From the NCBI GenBank assembly GCA_003132445.1, contig PKXU01000128.1:27199-62440 (forward strand): DNA of 35,242 nt, given 5' to 3'. Origin of the DNA: Acidobacteriaceae bacterium (GTDB lineage Bacteria > Acidobacteriota > Terriglobia > Terriglobales > Acidobacteriaceae). Shown here piece after piece: positions 21,851 to 30,435 of the stretch (positions are counted from its first letter, which is position 1; every line of letters starts with the position of its first letter). Under the pieces are notes generated by a model. It saw only the letters and a list, made by a program, of their open reading frames with translations, ran no database searches and had not been told where the DNA came from. The position numbers and the translations under genes were made by a program.

Positions 21851-22918
21851 GTGGCAAGTTCGCAAATTCCGGATTCCTCTGTCGGACATGCAGTCCGGTG
21901 GGTAGTGCGCGCGCCCTTTCGTTCGCGCCGCTGGCTGGGCGGCGGCCATTTGCAGACGATCGCCAGCTTTCTGCTGCCGCGTAAAATCCAGTTGCCCGCC
22001 GCGCAGGAACGACTGGTAGAGGTTGAGCCGGGCATCAAGGTTCGCTGCTGGTGCCACTGGCAGGACGAAACGCAGCGGCGATCGGCTCTGACTTTGATCG
22101 TCGTACATGGCCTAGAAGGTTCATCCGATTCGCAATACATGCTGGGCGTAGCGCGCAATGGCCTTGCGGCGGGCATGAACGTTGTGCTGATGAACCAGCG
22201 CAATTGTGGCGGTATGGATGCCTGTGCGCCGACGCTCTACAACTCAAGCCTTTCGGGAGATGTGGCCGCGGTGGTGCGGAGCGTGCTTGAAAACGACCAG
22301 GTCTCGCGCTTCGCGTTGGTCGGATTTTCCATGGGCGGTAATTTAGTGTTAAAGCTGGCAGGCGAGTGGGGAAAAAATGGGCCGCCGCAGTTTCGAGCGG
22401 TCGCGGCAGTTTGTCCAGCGATGGATTTGGCGGCATCGGCCGACGCGCTGCATGAGCCCCGCAACCGGCTTTATGAATACTACTTCCTGATGGCCTTGTT
22501 CCGCAGATTGCGGCTGAAAGCGCGGCTATTTCCGGAGAAGTTTGACCTCGCGCGCCTGCGCGGGATTTCCAGCCTGCGCATGTTCGACGACCGCATCACC
22601 GCCTACTACTGTGGTTTCACCGGGGCCGACGATTACTACGCGCGGGCGGCGGCGGCCAACGTGGTCGATCGAATTGCAGTGCCGACGCTGATCATTCACT
22701 CCGCGAACGATCCGTTTATTCGCATGCGGCCTGAGACGTTGCGCCGCATCGCGGAGAATCGAAATATTACTTATGTGGAAACGGACGATGGCGGCCACTG
22801 CGCATTCTTAGGCGAACCGAACGGCCATCATCCTGGCGATCATGCTGTCGGCCCGGCGGACGACGGGCGATGGGCCGAGCGGGAGGTAGTGGACTTTCTC
22901 GCCAGTCAAAAAGAGTAG
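21851..22918 (+). CDS. YheT-family alpha/beta hydrolase
   Basis: A 355-residue hydrolase of the COG0429 (YheT/ABHD1-3-like) group. The N-terminus RSRRWLGGGHLQTIASFLLP is a hallmark of the group (GHLQTI). LIVVHGLEGSSDSQYM gives the oxyanion region, GFSMGGNLVLKLAG the nucleophile S160, HSANDPFI the acid D287 and DDGGHCAFLGEP the His316; the triad is complete. Relatives act on lipid or short-chain ester substrates; the physiological substrate is unknown. The start is GTG 21851 (MASSQIPD), 36 bases from the divergent fmdB start; it has no strong Shine-Dalgarno. Stand-alone unit. Confidence 0.9.
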   Translation: MASSQIPDSSVGHAVRWVVRAPFRSRRWLGGGHLQTIASFLLPRKIQLPAAQERLVEVEPGIKVRCWCHWQDETQRRSALTLIVVHGLEGSSDSQYMLGVARNGLAAGMNVVLMNQRNCGGMDACAPTLYNSSLSGDVAAVVRSVLENDQVSRFALVGFSMGGNLVLKLAGEWGKNGPPQFRAVAAVCPAMDLAASADALHEPRNRLYEYYFLMALFRRLRLKARLFPEKFDLARLRGISSLRMFDDRITAYYCGFTGADDYYARAAAANVVDRIAVPTLIIHSANDPFIRMRPETLRRIAENRNITYVETDDGGHCAFLGEPNGHHPGDHAVGPADDGRWAEREVVDFLASQKE

Positions 22919-22971
22919 CTCGACATTGGAAATAGTCTCAAGATTTTAAATAGTGAAGATGAAAACAAAAC

Positions 22972-22999
22972 GAGTCGAGTGGCGGCAAAGATTCGACTC
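22972..22999 (+). promoter_or_regulatory. Hairpin in the leader of the aminotransferase gene
   Basis: GAGTCGA (22972-22978) and TCGACTC (22993-22999) can pair across a 14-base loop, ending six bases before the AGGAGG of the next gene. It could be a translation-control stem or an operator. Confidence 0.3.
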
Positions 23000-23017
23000 T
23001 AGACTAGGAGGTGCGCC

Positions 23018-24148
23018 ATGCAATTGAAGCCTTTCCTGCTGGATACGTGGCTGGCCAACTACGAGCACGATATTGAATTCAACCTGGCGTCGAGCGAGGG
23101 ACCGGGTTGGACGGTGAATGAAGTATTGAACCTGGCAGACGAGGAAGTGCGGCATCATTTTCTCGGCCATAAGCTGTCCTATGGCCGTCCAGCGGGCGCC
23201 GACGGGCTGCGTGAAGCGATTGCGGACATGCACGGCGTGAGCGCAGAGTGTGTGCAGGTTGTGACCGGCGCATCGGAGGCTCTGGTCGTCCTGATGTGGC
23301 TGGCGGCGGCACCTGGAGCCAACGTAATCGTGCCTCGGCCTGGATACGAGCCCTTTTCTGCGTTGCCTGAGTCATTGGGTCTTGAGACCCGCTTCTACGG
23401 AATGCGCAAGGAGAACAATTTTAGCGTCGACATTGAAGAGGTCATGAAGCTTGCGGATGCGAGGACGAAACTGATCCTGGTGAACAGCCCGCATAATCCG
23501 ACGGGCGCGACCATGAGCGATGCGGAGATGGACAGACTGCACGAGTTCACCTCGGCGCGTGGAATCCAACTTGTGAGCGACGAAGTGTATCACCCGATTT
23601 ACCACGGACGAGAAACAAAATCGGCGTCGCGACTGCCGCACGCGACTGTGATCCACGATTTCTCGAAAGCATTCGCTCTGCCTGGCGTTCGTACAGGATG
23701 GATGATCGAGCATGATCGGAAACGCCGGGAACGCTATTGGAATGCCCGCACATATTTTTCCATCTCGAATAATTCGACGGGAGAAATACTTGCCGAAATC
23801 GCGATGCGCCAACGCCATGTGGTTCTGGGAAAAACACAAGAGACTGCACGCCGAAACCTGGAGCACCTGGATCGCTTCATGGCTGGGCATCGCGACACGC
23901 TCGGATGGATTCGACCTCAAGGCGGAGTGACGGCGTTTCCCTGGCTGAACAGCGGAGAGAACGCCAGGCCTTTCTGCCAGGCCGCGGCGAAACAAGGAAT
24001 TCTGCTCGCTCCCGGGGATTGCTTCGATACTCCCTCGCATTTTCGGCTTGGTTTCGCCGCCAGCGGAAACCAGTTCCCACAGGCTTTAGATCGATTCGGC
24101 GAATTCGTCAAGAGCTGGCCAGCAATGGCGAGCAGTCTATCAGCGTGA
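23018..24148 (+). CDS. Class I/II PLP-dependent aminotransferase
   Basis: A 376-residue fold-type I aminotransferase. Motifs in order: SYGRPAGADGLREAIADMHG, the cofactor-binding VTGASEALVVLM, VPRPGYEPF, NSPHNPTGATMSD (N160), VSDEVYHPIYHG (D188, Y191) and DFSKAFALPGVRTGWMIEHD with PLP-lysine K217. The C-terminal substrate Arg region is FRLGFAA. The N-terminus (FLLDTWLANYEHDIEFNLAS) resembles the capreomycidine-synthase-like or aspartate-aminotransferase-like subgroup; the amino-donor and keto-acid are unknown. ATG 23018 follows a perfect AGGAGG seven bases upstream, so expression is probably strong. No pathway neighbours. Confidence 0.92.
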   Translation: MQLKPFLLDTWLANYEHDIEFNLASSEGPGWTVNEVLNLADEEVRHHFLGHKLSYGRPAGADGLREAIADMHGVSAECVQVVTGASEALVVLMWLAAAPGANVIVPRPGYEPFSALPESLGLETRFYGMRKENNFSVDIEEVMKLADARTKLILVNSPHNPTGATMSDAEMDRLHEFTSARGIQLVSDEVYHPIYHGRETKSASRLPHATVIHDFSKAFALPGVRTGWMIEHDRKRRERYWNARTYFSISNNSTGEILAEIAMRQRHVVLGKTQETARRNLEHLDRFMAGHRDTLGWIRPQGGVTAFPWLNSGENARPFCQAAAKQGILLAPGDCFDTPSHFRLGFAASGNQFPQALDRFGEFVKSWPAMASSLSA

Positions 24149-24191
24149 ATCCACCTTTTTCTTTCGCAAAAAGCTAAAAGGACACGCCCAT

Positions 24192-24209
24192 GTGACCAGA
24201 AATGGTCAC
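24192..24209. promoter_or_regulatory. Inverted repeat at the start of the GAF-protein gene
   Basis: GTGACC, six bases, GGTCAC: a perfect 6-bp dyad with the 6-base spacing of a two-turn operator. Its first three bases are the GTG used as the start of the GAF gene. Confidence 0.4.
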
Positions 24210-24791
24210 GTTAGTTACGTTGCAGGTTACTCACGGCTCAGGCATTCTTTAACTAGGGATGCTTTTCAGAAGATGAGGGAAATCGATCTGCTCGCGGGCT
24301 TGGACTCTGGGGATACTTCGCCGGAGTCGATTTGCGCCTGTGTAGCTAAAATTTTCCAGGTAAAAGAGACCGAAGTCGGACTGCTGGAGCGGACGGGAAG
24401 CCTGTTGAATTTCCTTTATCCTGCGGAGCTGAAAACGGCTGGCGCCATCCCTCTTTCCAGTGAGGCCGTAGCGGCGCGCACCGCCCGCACGCAGCAAGCG
24501 GAGCTCTTCAATAGCTTCGCGCAAGTAAAGCACTCCAGCATTTTTGAACTCGTCAAACTAGGCGATACGGGTCTGGATGCACAGGTAATTCAGAAGCTGA
24601 TGTCGGCGCCCGTGCTCAACGAGAACGGCGAGGTCATCGGCGTGATTCAAATCTCACGCAAGGCGCCACGCCCAGCCGCCGCCGGTCCGGACTTCACTCC
24701 GGAAGACCTGCAAAAACTGGAATTGGTTGCTTTTTCTGTCGGCGCTCTGATGGCGAAGAGCAGAAGCAAAGCCCACGCTAGCTCAATCTAA
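24192..24791 (+). CDS. GAF-domain protein
   Basis: A 199-residue protein. From residue 28, MREIDLLAGLDSGDTSPESI, CACVAKIFQVKETEVGLLER, LLNFLYPAEL, the loop IPLSSEAVAARTARTQQAEL and the final strand NENGEVIGVIQISRKAP form a GAF-like sensor domain, with the conserved LMSAPVLN..GxVIGVIQ strands. No output domain is attached, so it is a stand-alone sensor; the ligand is unknown. The start is uncertain. GTG 24192 has AAAGGA nine bases upstream but lies in a dyad; ATG 24273 begins at the domain but has no good ribosome-binding site. It follows the aminotransferase by 43 bases on the same strand and may be in one transcript. Confidence 0.75.
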   Translation: MTRNGHVSYVAGYSRLRHSLTRDAFQKMREIDLLAGLDSGDTSPESICACVAKIFQVKETEVGLLERTGSLLNFLYPAELKTAGAIPLSSEAVAARTARTQQAELFNSFAQVKHSSIFELVKLGDTGLDAQVIQKLMSAPVLNENGEVIGVIQISRKAPRPAAAGPDFTPEDLQKLELVAFSVGALMAKSRSKAHASSI

Positions 24792-24803
24792 TTTGAAATC
24801 AGT

Positions 24804-24851
24804 GGCCAATTGAAACCGGCCAAATTAAAACCATCGGCCAATCGAAATCGG
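24804..24851. repeat. Imperfect tandem repeat (14-18 bp), 3 units
   Basis: GGCCAATTGAAACC (24804-24817), GGCCAAATTAAAACCATC (24818-24835) and GGCCAATCGAAATCGG (24836-24851) share GGCCAA-N2-AAA. They lie in the gap between the GAF gene and the convergent HGSNAT-like gene. Confidence 0.6.
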
Positions 24852-24916
24852 TATAGGGATCAGCGGGCCACTGCTTGCCGACGACTCGTCTTCGCCAATC
24901 GAATTTCCGCAGATAT

Positions 24917-26125
24917 TCAAGTCCGCACCGGAGCCTGACGAAACCAGGACCACGCCACCGCGCCGCGACCCTTCTTCTTCATCGTGGTGCGAATGTAAGC
25001 CAGGGCCAGCATGGCGAGAAAAATTAGCAAGAGGCCCACGGAAGCGCCGCCGATCGTCATGGCATGCTTGGGCAGGATCGACACTCGGCCGTAGACAAAT
25101 TCCAGGTGCACCCAGTAAACGAGCAGAGATGCCTGCCCCAGCACCATGAGTGGGCTGAAGCCCCACTCGCCGGCACCCCACTGGCACCACGCGTAACTTG
25201 CCGTCAGAATTACCAGCAGCATTCCTACACGGATCAGAAAAAAACTGGGACTGGTATGCCAATAATCGTCGACGGAATAGAGTTGGCGCGGCTGCGCCTC
25301 CAGCCAGCGCGCGAACTCGATCAGCAGGCTGCCAGCCAGACCCAGAGAGAAAAATGCCCGCGCTTCCTGCGCGCGCGCCCAGGAGCTTTGCAGAATGAAT
25401 CCCACGGCTAACCCGGCGAAGGCGAATCCCGTCCATGGAAACACCGGGAAGAGCGCGGCTTGCGGCGTTCCCATGTTGTGCACGCCATCGATGTAGGACT
25501 CAAGCGGCCAGGGAAGCCATGTGGGTCGCCAGGTGGTCCACAGCGGCGGGCTGAGCAGGGAAATAAAAAGCGCTGTGCCCATGGCTGCGGCAATGAGCGG
25601 GCCACGGCCTTTCAGGAAGGAGTTTCCCGGCGGAGCACTGCCCGGCACAACGCCCGGGGATGGAAGTCGCGTCGTGTCCCGCTCGCACATGAGCGCCAGA
25701 ACCAGCCAGCAAACGATGCCCATCAACATCATGGAAAGGCCGATGGTATTGAGAATATCGACGCGGAGGAGATCGCTTTTTGGCGCCCAGCCCCAGGCGA
25801 TGAGATATTCCTGTAGACGAAACAGAAGTCCGAAGCCGAAAATTTCCGCCCCCCGCAGGATAGTCGTGCGACCGATCTGCGCGGGGGGAAGGTTTTTCTG
25901 GCGCAGTTTTTCCGTTACCAGAGCGAAAGAAATTCCTGCCAGAAACAGAAACAGCGGCGCGGGAAAAGTTCCTCCCAACTGCGAGTACATAAAAAAGCGG
26001 CTTTGGCGCGCGTGAGGGCTAAGCCAGGAATCGTAGCAGTGCGTCTGAAACATGAGGACGCAGGCTAGTCCGCGCGCCCAGTCGATGTAGCCAAGGCGTC
26101 TTTTTCCAGTCTCTAGCGCAGGCAT
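24917..26125 (-). CDS. HGSNAT/DUF1624-like polytopic acyltransferase candidate
   Basis: A 402-residue inner-membrane protein with about ten hydrophobic segments. The N-terminus GYIDWARGLACVLMFQTHCY matches the family pattern R..xDxxRGxxxxxMxxxHx, and TFPAPLFLFLAGISFALVTE matches the following PLFLFxxGxxxA segment of heparan-alpha-glucosaminide N-acetyltransferase-like (DUF1624) proteins. The catalytic His of the human enzyme would correspond to H29 (QTHCY). The C-terminal part (SPLMVLGQASLLVYWVHLEF) also fits acyltransferase-type membrane proteins. The likely role is acetylation of an envelope sugar; inference only. ATG 26125. Stand-alone, convergent with the GAF gene. Confidence 0.8.
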   Translation of the reverse strand: MPALETGKRRLGYIDWARGLACVLMFQTHCYDSWLSPHARQSRFFMYSQLGGTFPAPLFLFLAGISFALVTEKLRQKNLPPAQIGRTTILRGAEIFGFGLLFRLQEYLIAWGWAPKSDLLRVDILNTIGLSMMLMGIVCWLVLALMCERDTTRLPSPGVVPGSAPPGNSFLKGRGPLIAAAMGTALFISLLSPPLWTTWRPTWLPWPLESYIDGVHNMGTPQAALFPVFPWTGFAFAGLAVGFILQSSWARAQEARAFFSLGLAGSLLIEFARWLEAQPRQLYSVDDYWHTSPSFFLIRVGMLLVILTASYAWCQWGAGEWGFSPLMVLGQASLLVYWVHLEFVYGRVSILPKHAMTIGGASVGLLLIFLAMLALAYIRTTMKKKGRGAVAWSWFRQAPVRT

Positions 26126-26162
26126 GTGCAGGCCGAAGTTCGCAACCGGCAGTATACCAATG

Positions 26163-26230
26163 GGTGGCGCGGACGCCCTCGTCCGCGTGCAGCGAGATAA
26201 CAGCCCGCGGGCGAGGGCTCCCGCGCCACC
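26163..26230. repeat. Dispersed palindromic element family B, copy 1
   Basis: Begins GGTGGCGCGGACGCCCTCGT and ends GGCGAGGGCTCCCGCGCCACC-type, so the two ends are inverted repeats (GGTGGCGCGG and CCGCGCCACC). Nearly the same sequence occurs at 30038-30105. It lies upstream of the S53 peptidase promoter. Confidence 0.85.
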
Positions 26231-26370
26231 GAGCCCGACTTTGCGGCCCTGATTTTACAATTCTTGAATAACTTTTCCGCTAAATTGGCCGCAACATTCC
26301 CCGGCCTCTGGGGTTATAACGCTCTAGCTTTGTCATCTTTTGTAAGTCGTACAACCTTCGTCACTATTGA

Positions 26371-26399
26371 TTGATCGAATAGGGGACAAGCCTTTATAA
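26371..26399 (+). promoter_or_regulatory. Probable promoter of the S53 peptidase gene
   Basis: TTGATC (26371-26376), a 17-base spacer, TTATAA (26394-26399; or TATAAC at 26395 with 18). It lies about 40 bases upstream of ATG 26441. Confidence 0.45.
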
Positions 26400-26440
26400 C
26401 TTACAATATCAACAAGATGCCGATCTCCTCCGGAGCTTTC

Positions 26441-29143
26441 ATGCGATTTGTGAAGTCCGTATTACCCACCCTTCTGCTAATAGGTTTCCTCTCCACTGTC
26501 GGCCATGCGGCCGTGGCCGATCGCATTGCCGGGCCTTTGAGCGCTGGTCGGACCATTACCTTAAAAGGGAACGTCTCTCACAAAGCGCTGCCGCAATATG
26601 ATGAAGGCCCCGTGGATCCCGGGATGCGCCTGGGAACGATCACTTTGCTCACTCTGCCCACCGCGAGCCAGCAGAAGGCGCTCGATCAGCTTCTCGCCGA
26701 CCAACAGAATCCCAAGTCACCCAGTTATCACAAATGGCTGACGGTCGATCAGTTCGCCGACCGTTTTGGATTGAGCCAGAAAGACATGCAGCAGATGGCC
26801 GCCTGGTTGAAATCGCAGGGATTCAGCTCGATTCAGGTCGCACACGGGCGCAACTTTATCTCCTTCAACGGGACTGCCGCGCAGGTGCAAAGCGCCTTCG
26901 GCACTGAGATCCATCGTTACAACGTGAAGGGAGAACTGCATTACGCCAACGCAACAGCGCCTTCCATTCCGGCAGCGATGGGCGGCGTGGTGGTCGGCAT
27001 CCGCGGACTGCACGACTTCAGGCCGCGTTCCCGAATGATCCGCCGAGACTTCGCGGCACGCCCGTACTACGACAGTTCGACCTACGGGGACTTGATCGCG
27101 CCCGGCGATATCGCAGCCATCTACGACATCTCTGCTCTGTACAACTCCGGCATTACTGGAGCGGGACAGAAACTGGCCGTCATGGGGCAAAGCGATATTT
27201 ACCTGTCGGATATCACCAATTTCCGCACCGGCTTCGGGCTTTCCGCCATCAGTTGCACCACAAACGCGAGCGGAGTCATTACCGCTTGTAACGATTCCCA
27301 CTTTCAATACGTGCTCGATGGCACGGATCCCGGTCCTTCTGCTGGCGACATCAGCGAATCGGATCTGGATATCGAATGGTCCGGGGCAACTGCTCAGGAT
27401 GCCCTGATTATCTTCGTGAATTCGACGAATGTTTTCGACTCCTACTATTACGCCATCGACAACCAAAGCACCCTCGGCGAAACGGTGATCAGCCTGAGTT
27501 ATGGGCTCTGTGAATTCGAGGACAACACCCTTTCCAGCGACGAGGTTCAACTCAAGCAAGCGAATACGGAGGGAATCACATTCTTAAATTCCGCTGGGGA
27601 CGATGGCGCGGCGGAATGCGATCCCGATGCTCCTGGCCCGAATAACACGATCGTCGATCCGAATGGGGCTTCCGCCGAAGGCGGATTCGCCGTCAGCTAT
27701 CCAGCCAGCAGCCCGGAAGTAACCGGCGTCGGCGGGACATCCATCGCCTTCTCGAATCTGTCGAGCAGCACGTATTGGGGCACAACCAACGAAACGAACG
27801 GTGGCACGGCGACCGGCTACATTCCCGAGGTGGCGTGGAATGACGATGCTGAGTTTGCCACGTACTGTCAAGGCGAGACATCGAGCAGCGATCCGGGTTA
27901 CGACTTCTGCAATAACGGGGGCGGGACAGCCGGCTGGGTTCCCATCACCACCGCGCAAAATGTGCAAACTGATTTCGCCCTTGGGCCCGATGCCGACGGG
28001 ATTTCCTCGAGCGGCGGAGGCCCAAGCAACTGCGCACAGCAAACCACAGACTTTTCAGCGTGCGTTTCCGGCTTCCCGCAGCCTTCGTGGCAGACCGTAA
28101 CGGTTTCGGGGCAGACGGCCGCTCGCTTTTCGCCGGATGTTTCTCTTCTGGCTACGCCCAATTTTCCGGGCTACATTTTCTGTACTGAGTTGTCGGAGAT
28201 CAGCGACTCCGGGACAGGCAGCAGCTGCGCGCCCGGCGGTAGCGCGGGCATCACCAGCGCTCTAGGTTTGGCGAATCCCTCCATCATCGGCGGCACCTCA
28301 GTCTCTACGCCGATTTTTGCCGGCATCGTCGCGCTGCTCAATCAAAGCCTGGGAACGAATGGACTGGGAAATATTAATCCCATGCTTTATAGCCTGGCGG
28401 CGACTCCATCCAACGGCGCGTTTCACCAAGTGACCTCCGGCAGCAATCTGGTTTACTGCACGCCCGGCACGCCCACCTACCAGCCGGCCTCGCCTGCCTA
28501 TTGGCAGTGTCCCAGCAACGGAGTGCTAGGCTTCCAGGCTTCGAACGCCGACTCCACGACTGGTTATAACTTGGTCACGGGTCTTGGTTCCGTGGATGCT
28601 GACAAGCTTGCGACCGCCTGGAACAACTTAATACCGGCGCAGTTTGTCCTCAAGCCGACGGCGGGCAGCTTCCAGGTGAGCCCAGGCGCAAGCGTGAATG
28701 CTACGGTCAATGTAACTCTCGCTAGCGGCTTTACTGGAACGCTGGTTTTCACCTGCACCGATCCGGCGCCAGACTCAATCTGCACCGTTCCCTCGCCAAT
28801 CAATGCGGCCGGGCAAGTCAGTTTCGCTATCAGCACCACGGCCCCGACCGCATCGCTTCGAAATTTCGGTCGCCCGCAGCGATTATTTTATGCAGCGCTG
28901 TTACCGGGATTGCTGGGCATCCTGTTCACTGCCGGCTCACGGCGGCGCTCGCTGCGCGGCATGCGCTTCATGGGGCTCATTGTTGCTTTGGGTTTCTCTA
29001 CGCTGTGGCTGGGCTCCTGCGGCGGCAGCAGCACTACCAATCCCAGCGGCGGAACAACTCCCGGCAGTTACACCGTGAATGTGAGCGCCACTTCCTCGGG
29101 TGCTCCTACGCAGACGACGACATTCCAGCTGGTTGTCCAGTAA
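26441..29143 (+). CDS. Secreted S53 (sedolisin/kumamolisin-type) serine-carboxyl peptidase
   Basis: A 900-residue exported acid protease. Signal peptide FVKSVLPTLLLIGFLSTVGHA. Pro-domain with QQKALDQLLADQQNPKSPSY, then HKWLTVDQFADRFG, the typical activation-domain box. Catalytic triad: E306 and D310 in SESDLDIEWSGA (E-x3-D) and S620 in GGTSVSTPIFAG; oxyanion D387 in NSAGDDGAAECD. After the catalytic domain come an Ig-like strand-rich segment (about 730-800), a hydrophobic segment LLPGLLGILFTAG, then FSTLWLGSCGGSSTTNPSGG, and a terminal beta-rich stretch. The lipobox-like Cys is internal, so it is not a classical lipoprotein; the tail resembles sorting or anchoring tails common in acidobacterial exoproteins. 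ATG 26441 is preferred over 26417 because GGAG lies five bases upstream. Terminator follows. Confidence 0.93.
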   Translation: MRFVKSVLPTLLLIGFLSTVGHAAVADRIAGPLSAGRTITLKGNVSHKALPQYDEGPVDPGMRLGTITLLTLPTASQQKALDQLLADQQNPKSPSYHKWLTVDQFADRFGLSQKDMQQMAAWLKSQGFSSIQVAHGRNFISFNGTAAQVQSAFGTEIHRYNVKGELHYANATAPSIPAAMGGVVVGIRGLHDFRPRSRMIRRDFAARPYYDSSTYGDLIAPGDIAAIYDISALYNSGITGAGQKLAVMGQSDIYLSDITNFRTGFGLSAISCTTNASGVITACNDSHFQYVLDGTDPGPSAGDISESDLDIEWSGATAQDALIIFVNSTNVFDSYYYAIDNQSTLGETVISLSYGLCEFEDNTLSSDEVQLKQANTEGITFLNSAGDDGAAECDPDAPGPNNTIVDPNGASAEGGFAVSYPASSPEVTGVGGTSIAFSNLSSSTYWGTTNETNGGTATGYIPEVAWNDDAEFATYCQGETSSSDPGYDFCNNGGGTAGWVPITTAQNVQTDFALGPDADGISSSGGGPSNCAQQTTDFSACVSGFPQPSWQTVTVSGQTAARFSPDVSLLATPNFPGYIFCTELSEISDSGTGSSCAPGGSAGITSALGLANPSIIGGTSVSTPIFAGIVALLNQSLGTNGLGNINPMLYSLAATPSNGAFHQVTSGSNLVYCTPGTPTYQPASPAYWQCPSNGVLGFQASNADSTTGYNLVTGLGSVDADKLATAWNNLIPAQFVLKPTAGSFQVSPGASVNATVNVTLASGFTGTLVFTCTDPAPDSICTVPSPINAAGQVSFAISTTAPTASLRNFGRPQRLFYAALLPGLLGILFTAGSRRRSLRGMRFMGLIVALGFSTLWLGSCGGSSTTNPSGGTTPGSYTVNVSATSSGAPTQTTTFQLVVQ

Positions 29144-29165
29144 CGGTTGCTAAGAGAACTAAAGA

Positions 29166-29195
29166 AAAAGCGCTCCGAGTAATCGGAGCGCTTTT
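29166..29195 (+). terminator. Rho-independent terminator after the S53 peptidase gene
   Basis: AAAAGCGCTCCGA, loop GTAA, TCGGAGCGCTTTT: a perfect 13-bp stem with a T-run at its end, 22 bases after the stop codon. The A-run on the other side makes it bidirectional. Confidence 0.92.
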
Positions 29196-29286
29196 ACTAT
29201 TTCAGTTGGCGGCGTTACGATCGCACTACGGTCGTCATCCCGAAGGCCCGCGTTTTTCTCCAGTGGGACGAGGGATCTCGGTTGCC

Positions 29287-29362
29287 GGATCTCCATTTCC
29301 CGATCTCCATTTCCTATGAACAATGGGCAGTTCTTATGCGTATGAACAATGGACAGTTCCGC
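29287..29362. repeat. Two successive tandem duplications (14 bp and 26 bp)
   Basis: GATCTCCATTTCC at 29288 and 29302 (period 14), then TATGAACAATGGGCAGTTC at 29315 recurring as TATGAACAATGGACAGTTC at 29341 (period 26). They form the leader of the cytochrome P460 gene. Confidence 0.8.
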
Positions 29363-29402
29363 TTACGTCAAGCCGCTACACTATTCTCGAAAGAGAGGTC
29401 CC

Positions 29403-29990
29403 ATGAAAAAATTTATTCTCGCGCTGTTGACGCCGGCCGCATGCGTGGCGCTGCTGGCCTCCACGCCCGGCGAAAAGATGCCCAGACCCCAATATGATGA
29501 AAAAGGCCAACTGCTGCGCCCTGCCGACTATCGCGAATGGATCTTTCTCTCCGCCGGATTCGGCATGAATTACAGCCCCGCGCCCGACAGCCACGAAATG
29601 TTTACCAACGTTTTTGTGCAGCGCTGGGCCTACGACGAATTTTTGAATTCCGGCAAGTGGCCCGAGAAGAGCATGTTCGTGATCGATGAACGCGATGCGG
29701 CGAGCCGCAGCTCGATCAACCAGAAGGGTCACTATCAAACCGACCTAACGGGACTGGCCGTGGAGGTGAAAGACTCAGCTCGCAATCCGGACAAGTGGGC
29801 CTACTACGGCTTTGACGCCGATGGCAAAACTGCCAGAGCCATGCCCAAGGGCAATGCATGCTGGTCCTGCCACGAGGCCCATGCCGCAGTCGAACACACA
29901 TTCGTGCAATTTTATCCCACGCTGAAACCGGTCGCAAAGAAATTCGGCACCTATAACGAAGCTCGCGAACAAGTCGCCGACGCAAAGTGA
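29403..29990 (+). CDS. Cytochrome P460 family protein
   Basis: A 195-residue exported haem protein. Signal peptide MKKFILALLTPAACVALLAS. The mature domain begins PRPQYDEKGQLLRPADYREW and runs through FLSAGFGMNYSP, FTNVFVQRWAYDEFLNSGKW and KWAYYGFDADGKTARAMPKG to the haem-c motif CWSCHEAHAAVEHTFVQFYP (CxxCH). This matches the P460 domain architecture, a c-type haem with an extra crosslink, found in hydroxylamine/NO-handling proteins and in related proteins of unknown function. The substrate cannot be told. ATG 29403 is chosen over 29349: signal peptide at residue 1 and AGAGG five bases upstream. Its leader carries tandem duplications. Confidence 0.88.
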   Translation: MKKFILALLTPAACVALLASTPGEKMPRPQYDEKGQLLRPADYREWIFLSAGFGMNYSPAPDSHEMFTNVFVQRWAYDEFLNSGKWPEKSMFVIDERDAASRSSINQKGHYQTDLTGLAVEVKDSARNPDKWAYYGFDADGKTARAMPKGNACWSCHEAHAAVEHTFVQFYPTLKPVAKKFGTYNEAREQVADAK

Positions 29991-30037
29991 ACGACGTGAA
30001 GTAACCGGCTGGAAGTAATAAGGTGCAGATCGAACTT

Positions 30038-30105
30038 GTGGCGCGGACGCCCTCGTCCGCGTGAAGTGAGATGACAGCCAGACGGGTGAGGGCGCCCGCG
30101 CCACC
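30038..30105. repeat. Dispersed palindromic element family B, copy 2
   Basis: Begins GTGGCGCGGACGCCCTCGTC and ends GCCCGCGCCACC; same inverted ends as copy 1 at 26163-26230 with a variable centre. It lies between the P460 gene and the convergent yggX gene. Confidence 0.85.
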
Positions 30106-30115
30106 AAGAGTAGCT

Positions 30116-30388
30116 TCACTTTGCCGGCGGCACGTACTCTTTGGGCAGAGCTGAGCCTTCGCCGAAGAAAAATTGTTCCATCTGCTTGACGATGACTTCC
30201 TGATCCTCGCGCCGCGCGGGATTCAGCCGGTACTCGTTCAACAGCATTTTGCAATGTTCCGTCCACATCCGCCATGCTTCCTGGGAGACATTGTCATAAA
30301 CTTTCTGCCCCAGGTCATTGTCAAACGGAGGTTCATCCAAGCCTGGCATTTCTCTTTTCAACTTCACGCAAAAAACAGTGTGCGCCAT
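30116..30388 (-). CDS. yggX: Oxidative damage protection protein / Fe(2+)-trafficking protein YggX
   Basis: A 90-residue protein of standard family length. MAHTVFCVKLKREMPGLDEP with the conserved C7, PFDNDLGQKVYDNVSQEAWR, MWTEHCKMLLNEYRLNPARR, and FFFGEGSALPKEYVPP fit YggX well. YggX protects iron-sulfur clusters and is linked to iron handling under oxidative stress. The frame extends upstream to 30694 as a non-homologous extension; ATG 30388 is chosen because GAGGG lies five bases upstream and it gives the family N-terminus. The GT39-like gene upstream on the same strand ends 47 bases before it. Confidence 0.95.
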   Translation of the reverse strand: MAHTVFCVKLKREMPGLDEPPFDNDLGQKVYDNVSQEAWRMWTEHCKMLLNEYRLNPARREDQEVIVKQMEQFFFGEGSALPKEYVPPAK

Positions 30389-30435
30389 AATTTCCCTCGA
30401 AAATAAATTCAATCTCGAATTTCCCTGCTCAAAGA

